Source: Beaufortia kweichowensis
Taxonomy: Eukaryota; Chordata; Actinopteri; Cypriniformes; Gastromyzontidae
DNA length: 64,000 bases
Direction of reading: 5' to 3'
Assembly (NCBI GenBank): GCA_019155185.1
Contig: CM032807.1
Location: 11,188,700-11,252,699 of the forward strand
Shown here piece by piece: positions 11,040-22,395 of the stretch (positions within the stretch are counted from its first letter, which is position 1; every line of letters begins with the position of its first letter). The position numbers were made by a program, and so were the translations under genes. The notes beneath the pieces are model-generated. The model was not told the origin of the DNA and ran no database searches. It saw only the letters and a list, made by a program, of their open reading frames with translations.

Positions 11040-11262
11040 AAAAGACTTAAAAATGACTCACCCTCATGTCATTCTAAAAATTCTGACTTTCCTTCGATCC
11101 TCTTATTTCATTCCTTTTATTCTTTCCTAACTCAAAGAAGATATTTTGAAGATCGGCCCCTACTGACCTCCACAAAACCACTGAGACATTTCTCAAAATA
11201 TCTTCTTTTGTGTTTCACATCATATGCAGGTTTTGAATGGCATAAGGGTAAATAAATAATAA
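11040..11262 (+). repeat. degenerate AAAGGGATAG-family MITE interior
   Basis: Contains ACTCACCCTCATGTCATTC, GACATTTCTCAAAATATCTT, CTTTTGTGTTTCACA and GGTTTTGAATGGCATAAGGG in the family's order. Both termini are lost. Confidence 0.7.
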
Positions 11263-11624
11263 CAGCATTAAAATATTAAAAGAAGCCCAAAGGATAGAGA
11301 ATGTAATCATTGTATTCTTTGTAAAAACATTTAAACCATATTTTTTTAAAGATGTAGATGTATGAACCTTGCTAACCATAGAATATGTCTGAAGTAGCAA
11401 ATTTAGATTGGTCTTTTAGGCAGGAAGCTGGCAGATTTTGTGCAGCTCGGATGACTCAGGTGGTCTTAAAAAGGCCAGGGGGAGATTTACAAGCCAAGCT
11501 TCCTGGAAGTGTGATACTGACAGCAGGAATGAAACAGCAGCCATATTGAGGTTTGAACCGCCACCAGGAGACAATTTAATCCAGTTAAAGATGTGAAATA
11601 AAACACAGAACAATAAAAGGTCAC

Positions 11625-14037
<2,413 letters not shown>

Positions 14038-14428
14038 TGTTACGGATACGCCAGGCTCGCCAAGCACTCTATCACAACGCACCCAATCACAACGCTCCCC
14101 ATCTCCGGAATACTGATCACCACCACCTGACCGTCATCACCACACTGGTATAAAGGACACTCACCCCCTACCAGTCACTGTCCAGTCTAAACGTTTGTTA
14201 CCCGGACTCTTACCTGTGTGTGAAACCAACTACCTGTGGATTACTCCTCATCCTATCTTCTTACAAACACTTCTTTAATCTTCCGTGTTCACCATTACCC
14301 ATCAGCACGTTCCAAGGACAGTATTTGTTTAAGTTACATACCTGTTTGTTTATCATTCTGTTTTTCTGTTTAATTAAAGTTACCTTTCTGGCATCCGCTT
14401 TACTCAAAGTCCCTTCTGTTCTGTGACA
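14038..14428 (+). repeat. 5' LTR of gypsy element
   Basis: Starts TGTTACGGATACGCC and ends TTCTGTTCTGTGACA. It carries a TATA box (TATAAAG, 14149-14155) and a poly(A) signal-like ATTAAA (14373-14378). It aligns along its length with 18767-19147. A possible primer-binding site (TGGACCACC) lies six bases after its end, farther than usual, so that call is weak. Confidence 0.95.
14149..14155 (+). promoter_or_regulatory. LTR TATA box
   Basis: TATAAAG in the 5' LTR, repeated at the equivalent place in the 3' LTR (18879-18885). It probably directs Pol II transcription of the element from the start of the R region. Confidence 0.7.
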
Positions 14429-14449
14429 GAAGACTGGACCACCAGCATA

Positions 14450-15440
14450 ATGAGTCAGTCGGATGCCTTCGAATTTGTTTGAAAAGAAGCTCGTCAAGCC
14501 TTCCACGAAGCGCATCTTCCACTCCCACCGCACCTAGCACTCACTCGTCAACCTCCTCCTCTCCGTGGTGATCGCGAGTCCCATGGCCCAACCAGCCCAG
14601 TTCTCTGGTCAGCAGTGGGAGGAGGATTGCAGCGGGTTTTGTTGCAGTGCTCTCTAGCACCATCGAAATGCAGCCTCACCTGTTCACCACTGAAAAGAAA
14701 AGCAGTTTAAAGAGTCGAATACGTCATCCAACATTTATCCGGTGCTTCCCCGGGCTCCAATGAGATAAAGCGACTCCTCTTTGGATTCAAGAACATCCCA
14801 TAACTCTCTCTCTGTCCAGTTTTGTCAGACTCATTTCAGAGATGTCTTTGGTAAACCCATTTGGGGACAATCTCTGATTGACTGGGTGAACAACTGTATC
14901 AGCTGGAAACAAGGGTGCAGCCCATCAAAATCAGTTAAAACGCTATTACAATTTGTTTGTCTTACTGGCTTCCAAAAGCGGCTGGAACGAGTGGGTGGCT
15001 CACTGCATATCGCCAAGGCTTGAATCCCCAGGTGAGGTTGCAACTGGCTACATATGATGATGATATGGATCTCAATCAATTTATTCAGCTATCCATCCAA
15101 CGGCCACTGTGATCCAACTGTGTCACGAAATACTCAACCTGGAAAAAACCATTCCCCTACTGTTCTTCCTCCGCCCAAAACAGCTACAGTCAGCCCTCCA
15201 GAACCAGCCGAAGAGCCTATGCAAGTCGACACTTCTAGACTGTCCTTCTCAGAAATCGTCATCGCCAACTGAAATGACATCAGCTCTGCCTTTATTGTTT
15301 ATGCTAGGTCCGGGAAGGCCGCGTCATCTCAATAACGTGCCCTGTTCGACCAGCACGGCAAATGGACAGTGCAGCCATTCCCAATAGTGAAAATCTAAAA
15401 CCCTTACCACTATTGTATCCCTTACTGCCTTCTCTACCTC
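14450..15440 (+). pseudogene. gag: gypsy gag remnant
   Basis: Gag is the structural protein of the element's particle. The frame starts at ATG 14450 (MSQSDAFEF) but meets a stop after ten codons. Gag-like patches recur in different frames: EMQPHLFTTEK near 14670-14700, THFRDVFGKPIW at about 14829-14864, and LATYDDD..FIQLSIQ near 15035-15100. No clear CCHC knuckle was found before the protease. Between these patches the sequence consists largely of words shared with 9140-9898, for example at 14924-14941 and 15151-15167. The breaks may therefore be consensus errors rather than mutations. Non-functional as written. Confidence 0.7.
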
Positions 15441-15454
15441 CTTTTCAGTTTCCG

Positions 15455-15790
15455 CCCTCCTCGACTCGGGTGGCGGCCGTCAACTTCATCTCTGGCTCCC
15501 TCTGCGGCAACTCAAACTCAAGACGTCCGTTATACCCACCTCGCATTGCCAAATCTGCTCCATAACGGGATCCCCAGTTAGCGGCCCGGTGACACGGAGG
15601 GCGGAATCCATCAGCCTCACCGTAGAGGGTGTTACACTCTGAAGTGATTTCCCTGCTGGTTCTGGAGGACTCCACGCTGGCGTAGTTCTTGGGCCCTTGG
15701 TTAGAGAAGCACCATCCTATCCTCTCCTGGAGAACTGGTGAAGTCCTGAAGTGGGGCTGCCCATTGTTTTCAAACCTGTCTCTTGTCATA
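15455..15790 (+). pseudogene. gypsy aspartic protease remnant
   Basis: The retropepsin active-site triad region is visible as LDSG at 15460-15471, followed by NFISGSLC. Further on, LLVLEDST (about 15656-15680) and HHPILSWRTGEVLKWG (about 15709-15757) are typical of the segment between protease and reverse transcriptase in this lineage. The protease would cut the Gag-Pol polyprotein. At least two frame changes separate these patches, so no continuous product is possible. The residue after the catalytic DSG is also changed (GGV where a hydrophobic or A-rich turn is usual). Confidence 0.7.
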
Positions 15791-15914
15791 TCCGTGTCCA
15801 GCTCCAAGTGACAACACTGAACTTCCCTATGCTCCACATCCAGTTCGAAAAGCCCTATGGAGAGGAGGTCAGTGGACATTCCAGAAGACTAACACCACTT
15901 CAGTGATGTGTTCT

Positions 15915-16880
15915 GCCCCAGGAGAGCCTCCCAACTACCTCCACATCGGCCATGGGACTGTGCGTCGATCTGTTTCCGGGTGAGCCAGTGCCAAAAGGAC
16001 GCATCTATCCTCTTTCTATCCCTGAGGAGAAGGCCATGGAGGATTACATTTTTATAGCCCAAGGTTACATTCGATCCATCTACTTCCCCTGCTGCTTGAG
16101 TTTTTCTTCTTTGTGGCCAAGAAAGCGGGTGGACTTCTCGGGACCCTGCATAGATTACAGAGCCCTCAACAAAATTACAGTAAAGTTCAGGTATCCCTTC
16201 CTCTCTCGTCCCAGCCGCATTGGAACAGCTCCGAGGTGCCACTATCTTCACCAAGTTGGACCTCCGCGTCTGCGCTTACAACCTCATTCAGTTCGTGAAT
16301 TTGAATGGAAAAACCAGAGCCTCAACACACCCACTGGACACTACGAATACCTGGTCATGCCTGTATGGACTGGCCAACGCTTCCGTCTTCAAGACTTCAT
16401 CCATGAGGTACTCCGGGAGTTTCTTCATAAATCTGTACTTTCGTGTATATTGATGATATCCTGATCTACTCCCAAAAAATAAACATCGCCAACACGTCAG
16501 GCGGAGGTCCTAGAGCGCCTGAGGGAGTATCAGCTCTTCCTCAAGGCTGAAAATGCTCCTTCCATCTTCCCTCAGTGCAGTTCCTTGGGTATAACATCAA
16601 CAGTAGTGGCATCCAAATGGGCCGAGAGGAAAGTCACTGCCATCACCTCTTGGCCCTCCTACCACCATCAAAGAACTCCAGCGGCTTTCTTGGGTTTGCA
16701 AACTTTTGCCACCCGGTTCATCAGTAACTTCAGTTCCATTGCCCATCCTCTCACTAACCTGCTGAAGGGAGCACCCAAGCATCTCCCCTGGACACCAGCG
16801 CTCTTAAAAAGCCTTTCAGGGGGTTGAAGGACGCTTTTATAACTGCTCCTCTCCTAGTTCATCCTGATCCCAGTAAGCCC
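15915..16880 (+). pseudogene. gypsy reverse transcriptase remnant
   Basis: Reverse transcriptase copies the element RNA into DNA. Visible patches in order: PKGRIYPLSIPEEKAMEDYI (about 15990-16050), an FFVAKKAGG patch in another frame (about 16100-16130), CIDYRALN (about 16147-16170), TKLDLR (16250-16270), PTGHYEYLVMP (about 16330-16362) and the catalytic YIDDIL at 16446-16463. The thumb/connection part continues as FISNFSSIAHPLTNLLKGAP (about 16719-16778). The YIDD polymerase motif is intact. At least five frame changes are needed to link the patches, and the AYNLI block is distorted. Confidence 0.85.
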
Positions 16881-17260
16881 TTCGGTCGTGAGGTCGGCAC
16901 GCTCAGCTACTGGAGTGGGAGCAGTATTATCTCAGCAGCAGGGGGAATCCTAGTCAGCCTCCACCCATGTGCCTTCTTCTCCGCCAAACTCAGCCCGGGA
17001 GGAAGCCAACTTCGATATCGAAACAGAGAACTCCTTGCCATCAAGCTTGCCCTGGAAGAATGGAGACATTGGCTCGAGGGAGCTCATCACCCCTTCCAGG
17101 TATTCACGATCATAAGAACCTAGAATATATTAGTTGCTGCCAAAGTTACGCCTTAACCCCAGACAGGCCAGATGGGCCTGATTATTCTTCACCCGGTTCG
17201 ACTTCTCCATCTCTTATCGCCCTGGTTCCAAGAATTCAAAGCTGATGCTCTGTCACGTAT
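16830..17260 (+). pseudogene. gypsy RNase H remnant
   Basis: RNase H removes RNA from the RNA/DNA hybrid during reverse transcription. PLLVHPDPSKPF is followed by a damaged stretch where the first catalytic aspartate block should lie. CAFFSAKLSP, then NRELLAIKLALEEWRHWLEG (about 17020-17080, with the conserved catalytic glutamate context RELLA) and HHPFQVFT follow. The DHKNLEY block is frame-shifted. The end of the domain (ADALSR, near 17242-17258) is visible. Confidence 0.8.
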
Positions 17261-17299
17261 CCACTCATCCCTAGAGAGTATGAGGTCCCCAAACCCATT

Positions 17300-18420
17300 G
17301 TTCCAGAACCACTGGTCGTATCCCATCACTTGGGAAGAAGAGACACCCCTCAGCCAATGCTCCACCTCAAGCTCCGTCCGGGCTGCCCACCTGGATTACA
17401 ATATCTCCTCGTCGTCATTGCCCCATCATCCACATGACTCACTGTATTAAGCTTGGCACTGGCCACCCAGGGGCCAATGAGACTCTCTTTGTCCTGAAGG
17501 CACGCTTCTGGTGGCCCAACATGGCCGCCGACGTCAGAAGATAATGCATGGGGTTGCCAGGAGTGTGCCGTGGCCAAGGTCCCTCGCCACCTACCTGCTG
17601 GTAAGCTCCACCCGCTGCCTGTTCCTAACAGCCCTGGTCACACCTAGGGGTGGACTTCATCACTGACCTACCCTCCAATAACTGTACATGTATCTTCATC
17701 GTAGTAGACAGATTCTCCAAATCCTGTAGATTAATACCTTTGAGAGGTTTGCCCACGGCCATGGCGACTGCTGAGACTCTTTCAATCATGTGTTCAGGTA
17801 CTTTGGTATTCCAGAAGATATTGTGTCAGACAGAGGTCCACAGTTTATCTCACGTGTATGGAAAGCATTCTTCTCCCCTCCTAGGTGTGACCATCAGTCT
17901 GTCATCTGGGTACCATCCTCAAACCAACGGGCAGGCGGAAAGAAAGGTCCAGGAGATCAGCAGGTATTTACGGACCTACTGCAGTGCCCAGCAGGACTCC
18001 TGGAGCCAGTATCTCGGCTGGGCAGAATATGCCCAGAACTCCCTTCGCCAGCCCTCTACTAATCTTACTCCTTTCCAGTGTGTCCTGGGGTACCAACCCC
18101 CATGTTCCCTTGGTCAGGCGAACCTTCAGATGTCCCAGCCGTGGATTACTGGTTCCGGCAGAGCGAGAGAGTCTGGGACTCAGCTCATCACCACCTCCAG
18201 CGTGCAGTGAATCGGCGCAGGCTGACAGCCAACCTTCCTCCTCTGATGCTCCTGTCTACCAACCAGGGCAAAAGGTATGGCTGTCCACCAAAGATAGCCT
18301 CGTCTGCCCTGCCAAAGCTGAGTCCCCTGGTTCATTGGTCCCTTTTCAATCATCCAACAAATCAACCCCGTCACCTACAAGCTCCTGTTACCCGTAAAGT
18401 ACCGCATACACCCTACTTTT
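17300..18420 (+). pseudogene. gypsy integrase remnant
   Basis: Integrase inserts the DNA copy and makes the 5-bp duplication. The N-terminal zinc-finger region is in pieces around 17400-17570 (H..H then ARFWWPNM, CQECA). The catalytic D-D-E residues can be placed: the first in VDFITDLP (17650-17673), the second in SDRGPQF (from 17826), and the glutamate in NGQAERK (codon 17938-17940). Single-base shifts fall between D1 and D2 and between D2 and E. The SH3-like tail (PGQKVWLSTKD, FHVSLLKP) is readable to about 18440 in changing frames. Confidence 0.85.
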
Positions 18421-18529
18421 CACGTGTCCCTATTAAAACCTCACCATCCCTCTGTTCTTCCCTCCACAGAGCCTGGCGTGGAACCCTCTCCCGTTGGTCC
18501 TGGAAGAAGGAACTGTATCTCAGCAGTCA

Positions 18530-18660
18530 AAGACATCCTGGACTCCGGCCTGAATGGTGGTGGGAGATTGGAGTATCTAGTTGACTGGGAGGGGCTACGG
18601 GCCTGAGGAGCGGTCATGGGTTCCACGAGATGACATACTTGACCCGCCTTGCTACACACC
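18530..18660 (+). pseudogene. integrase C-terminal chromodomain
   Basis: The patches LDSG.NGGG, RLEYLVDWEG (about 18568-18597) and, after a one-base shift, GPEERSWVPRDDILDP (about 18599-18646) form a chromodomain core with the aromatic/acidic strand pattern. Chromodomains on gypsy integrases bind histone marks and steer insertion. Its presence identifies the chromovirus lineage. The shift inside the conserved EGYGPEE-type turn breaks the domain. Confidence 0.8.
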
Positions 18661-18750
18661 TTCCATTCTCTGCACCCTGACAGACCGGCCCCTCGTGGGA
18701 GAGGAAGACCACCACGGCGCCCATGGGTCCCGGCCCTCTGGAGCGGGCTC

Positions 18751-18766
18751 GTGGGGAGTGCAGAAC
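18751..18766 (+). promoter_or_regulatory. polypurine tract before 3' LTR
   Basis: GTGGGGAGTGCAGAAC lies directly before the 3' LTR and is mostly purines. It is the likely primer site for plus-strand DNA synthesis. It is less pure than usual. Confidence 0.5.
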
Positions 18767-19147
18767 TGTTCTGGATTTCGCCCAGGCTCGCCAAGCACTC
18801 TATCACAACACACCCAATCACAAACTCTGTGTTCTCGGAATACTGATCACCACCACCTGACCGTCATCACCACACTGGTATAAAGGACACTCACCCCTAC
18901 CAGTCACTGTCCAGTCTAAACGTTTGTTACCCGGACTCTAACCAATTCTGAAACCAACTACCTGTGGATTACTCCTCATCTAAGTCATCGGTGGCTCTCC
19001 GTCTTCCGTGTTCACCATTACCCATCAGCACTTCCAAGGACAGTATTTGTTTAAGTTACATACCTGTTTGTTTATCATTCTGTTTTTCTGTTTAATTAAA
19101 GTTACCTTTCTGGCATCCGCTGACTCCGTCCCTTCTGTTCTGTGACA
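18767..19147 (+). repeat. 3' LTR of gypsy element
   Basis: Aligns with the 5' LTR along its length, sharing the TATA box and the TTCTGTTCTGTGACA end. The differences are not scattered. They are clustered words such as ACAAACTCTGTGTT (18820), CAATTCTG (18943) and TAAGTCAT (18981), each found in the flank at 13699, 13821 and 13856. LTR divergence therefore should not be used to date this insertion without re-assembly. Confidence 0.95.
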
Positions 19148-19166
19148 CATACATTTAAGTTGTAGT

Positions 19167-19530
19167 TTAACCTGATTAGTTAACTGTAGCAGCAGAAATT
19201 GAGAATACACATGAAAATGTGAACTAAATTTTTTTTTTTTCATTTTTAGATAATTTTTTAAATGTTAACATTTTTAGATATTAGATATTTTTATAATACT
19301 CTTTAAAAGTCTTTAAAAAAACGTTTTCATTTTAGGTATTTTTATAAATTACAGTAACGTTAAAAAGTTTTTGTTCATGTTTATTGTTATGAAAATTTGT
19401 CAAATATTATAATTTCTATCAAGTCTTATAAATTTCTATCAATTTTTAGTTTGTCATGATTAGATTAAAATTCAACTATAAAATATTAAAGTAAATAGGG
19501 AAATAACATAGGTGACAGTTAACAGGTTAA
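19167..19530 (-). mobile_element. TTAA MITE copy C
   Basis: TTAA at 19167-19170 and 19527-19530. Ends are CCTGATTAGTTAACTG and TGACAGTTAACAGG. Inverted relative to copy A: CACATGAAAATG lies near the left end and ATTAAAATTCAAC near the right. A poly-T run lies at 19229-19240. Confidence 0.85.
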
Positions 19531-19599
19531 AGTTGCAGTCAGATTGCAGAATGATCAACCTGGTTGATCATCTTACTGGAAAACATAAAACACATTTTC

Positions 19600-19790
19600 C
19601 AAAGTGCCAATTTCATATGAATTTGCATGTTTACCAAACAACAAAAACAACCCCCTAACCCCACCTCTAAACCTAACGTTACTAGGGCAAAAGCAGATTG
19701 TACTAAAACGTATAAATGTGAATGTATGAATTCAAAAAATGAGCCACCTCATTAAATATGTAAGAATTACCATGAGATACTATTAGAATG
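19600..19790. repeat. GTACGAATT-type repeat, decayed copy
   Basis: Contains CATATGAATTTGCATG, AACCCCACCTCTAAACCTAAC, GAATGTATGAATTC, GAGCCACCTCATTAAATATG and ACCATGAGAT in the family order. Confidence 0.55.
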
Positions 19791-21876
19791 ATCATATCTG
19801 CAATATATTAGTCTCATGACAGGGTTGATGCATGGGTCAGATCAGTTCAAATATATTATTAGTGTTACTGAATTTGCTGAAAAGCCCATTTTTTAGGTTG
19901 CGGGATGGCTTTTATGTTTTTTTATGCCCTCATGCAGTGAGAGAAAGTCAAAGTTCTCATGTTCAATTTCGATTTTCCTTTCTATTTAAATGTGCTTTGG
20001 ATATGCATTGTTTCAGAATGATCTCCAAAGGGGAAAACTTATGCTTATTTTGGACTTCCATCATTTGACCAGATGAGAGTGTGGGAATATGTGTCAGAAT
20101 GAACAAAAAAATATACACACAAACCCCCAAATCCCATAAGGATTTTAAAATGTGGGCTTGATAGAGCTCTATGACTGGTGCATTTCCAGTATTTTCACAG
20201 AAGATGGTCACATGGGCCATAGGTGAACGGTGACCCTGTGGAAGTGAACTTGCCGTGACTTACTCGCTAAACTCTTTGAATCCGATCTGATTTTTTCCAC
20301 TCCAGTATTGAAGCAAGGGAATAATTTATGAAGAGTTATGTATTATGGAGCCCTAGGTGATTTCGAGCAACCCTCTGGACTATAAATCGTCATTTAGCTG
20401 TTTGAGCTTTTTGTTATTTTTGCACTTAACAAAGAGGGGAATTGGGCTCAGTTTGATGACCTCTACAAAATTTCAGTTCTAATGAGGCCTGGAATTAAAA
20501 CACCCTCACGTTGCCTCATCCACAACTTGGCTTTGGGTTATTTTAGCATAGCTAACTCGTTTGTTTTTAAACGTGGATGTGCATTTAAGCATTTTTTTAT
20601 GACTAATATAGCCAGAGGGGGCTGTTTTCAGCACAGGTTAATTAACCTATTATCTAAATTTAAATTGTTCCCAGTTGTTTAGGTTGCTAATTCTTGTCTG
20701 AAAATGAACAGCGATGTTGATATAATGAACGAGGTTAATTCATTTGAATGCAGGTATTGCCTGTTTTATACCCAGACAGGAAGTGATTTAACGATTATAG
20801 TTCATTTCGCTTGCTATCAGCTATGTTTAACAGGCAACACATGCAATTAATTCAGCAATATGGTTTAGCTTTATTTTAATCTTTGCTGTCATTCACATAT
20901 CATCTGTTTTCATGTTCGCCTAGTTCTTAGACCTGTTTCTTGGAACTGACTTTAACCTGACATTGTTTTCAAATCCTATGTAATGAAGCATATCCAATTG
21001 TAGTCCTGGCAGCGTTTTTAGTATAATAGCTGTTCCAAAGAGGGGAAAAAGCAAAAGCCCTAGTATTAGTTAAAGGGACATCAGTCTCTTTTGAACCCGA
21101 GTTCAGTTTGCTCATTCAGTCATTGAGATCCTTTTTGTGGTACACTGTGATAATGTTACACAGCTGTGTGTCTTCTTTGTTGCTTTTCTCAAGATCCAGA
21201 ACACCACCACAGGCATTTGTGACAAAAGAACATGGTTGTTCTTAGTGGGTTTTTTTAACACAACCAAGATCAGAATAGTGAAATGAAGCTTGCTACCAAT
21301 ACATATTCCCTTTTCACAACACCCCTTCCAAAGCAGCCAATGAAAGATCTAGGTTCCTGTTTCACACTACTTGTTGTCTATACACCTATCAAGGACTAAA
21401 AACTGTATCAGTATGTTATTGTACACGCTCTTTAGCTGGAGTGAGAGAAGGTTGTGTTTTGTGATTGGCTGTCGCATCACGCCCCTTTTTCACATTCAGT
21501 GTGGACACACTGAAATCATATCGCTTGGCATTTGGTTAAGACACTGTGTAATGCAGAGAAAACTATTTCTTCAGAAAACAGCTCATAAATTGCAACATCT
21601 TGCCTCAAGCAGAGAAGATGAAAACCCACTGGAGGTCTTGGCACAAGCCATTTGTGCTGTAGCTTGTCCAGATCCGCTTTATTGTGGATTCCTTTGAGGA
21701 TGCCATAGCTTAACACCAAGGTTATCCAGTACTTTCTATGACTGTAAATTTAATTTCTATTCTAAGGGTCATTTGGAGGTTGTTGTTTGTTCTAAATTCC
21801 AGATAATTTTTTCAGATAAAAGATTTGCCGTAGTATGGGGTGAATGATAATTTAATTAATAACTAAATTCATCTAT
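19791..21876. other. no recognisable gene or repeat
   Basis: Open frames at 19832-20068, 20482-20682 and 21371-21697 show no motifs or splice context I can support. Nothing else seen. Confidence 0.5.
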
Positions 21877-21960
21877 AGTGCATTTACATTTATGCATTTA
21901 GCTGACGCTTTTATCAAAAAAGATTTACAAATATTAGAAGACAATGAAGAGATACATCAT
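21877..21960 (+). repeat. SINE tail fragment (GCATTTAGCTGACGC)
   Basis: TTTATGCATTTAGCTGACGC then TTTTATC followed by a degraded AAAGCGACTTAC-like block (AAAGATTTACAAA). This is the recurrent 3' tail of teleost SINEs. Confidence 0.6.
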
Positions 21961-22164
21961 AAGAAGGAAACAATAATACGAAGAAGTGCTTTAGTAAGTT
22001 TACAATGTGCAGAAACCTATAATCTAGTTTAACTAGGCATATTTACAAATCTAAAGTTGTTTATAGTCAAATACACTTTCTGCATTTCAGAGAGCCAGAT
22101 CTGGTGTCCTAATCATGGTAAAGCTGTGTAGTCCATGGTGAAGGTTGGCAAATCTCAGAAAAAG

Positions 22165-22390
22165 TTGGCAAAACCAACCTGCTCTCACGGGAATTCGTAC
22201 ATAATTTACGAGATGGCTAACTTGTATGACTTTGTACAATGTGAATTGTACAAAAATACGATTATTGGTAAAAAGCAGTTATATAGGCCCACCCCTAACC
22301 CTAATATCAGGCCAAGAAACACACTTTACCGTACAAATGAGATATGAATTAGCCACCTTGTAAAATACGTACATCCCGTGCCATTGTGTT
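22165..22390. repeat. GTACGAATT-type repeat, near-complete copy
   Basis: Inverted ends: CTGCTCTCACGGGAATTCGT at the left, and TACGTACATCCCGTGCC near the right. GAGATGGCTAACTTGTA and GAATTAGCCACCTTGTAAAA are the internal arms. The central part holds CCCACCCCTAACCCTAA, which is part of the family and not a telomere. Confidence 0.65.
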
Positions 22391-22395
22391 GGAAA

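Larger units (their letters stand above)
10183..11053 (+). mobile_element. TTAA MITE copy B, split by a LINE
   Basis: The left end (TTAACCTG at 10183, then ACTGTCACCGTTCCTCAGG and AACACCTGTGTTATTTCC) matches 62682-62740. The match stops at about 10235 and resumes at about 10869 with GTTGAATTTTAATCTAATC and AAATTGATGGAAAGG. The interrupting block is a LINE fragment. The 3' end is replaced or interrupted by AAAGGGATAG-family sequence from about 11053, so its right TTAA is missing. Confidence 0.75.
14038..19147 (+). mobile_element. Ty3/gypsy chromodomain LTR retrotransposon, broken coding
   Basis: Full-length insertion of 5110 bases with two LTRs (391 and about 381 bases) that begin TG and end CA. 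A perfect 5-bp duplication CATAC flanks it (14033-14037 and 19148-19152), as expected for a Ty3/gypsy integrase. The domain order gag, protease, reverse transcriptase, RNase H, integrase, chromodomain is the gypsy order, and the C-terminal chromodomain places it among chromoviruses. Catalytic motifs can be read, but the frame shifts every few hundred bases and early stops occur. Much of this damage coincides with words imported from the upstream flank (see findings), so it may not reflect the real element. It inserted next to a CCATGGTA repeat and 14 bases before a TTAA MITE. Confidence 0.95.

Noticed and set aside
14261..14533. Minus-strand frame over the 5' LTR (and its counterpart at 19025-19243)
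   Set aside because: It is an antisense reading of the LTR; present twice only because the LTR is present twice.
15445..16254. Minus-strand frames of 121-144 codons over the gypsy protease/RT region
   Set aside because: The plus strand carries recognisable protease and RT motifs there; the minus frames are shadows.
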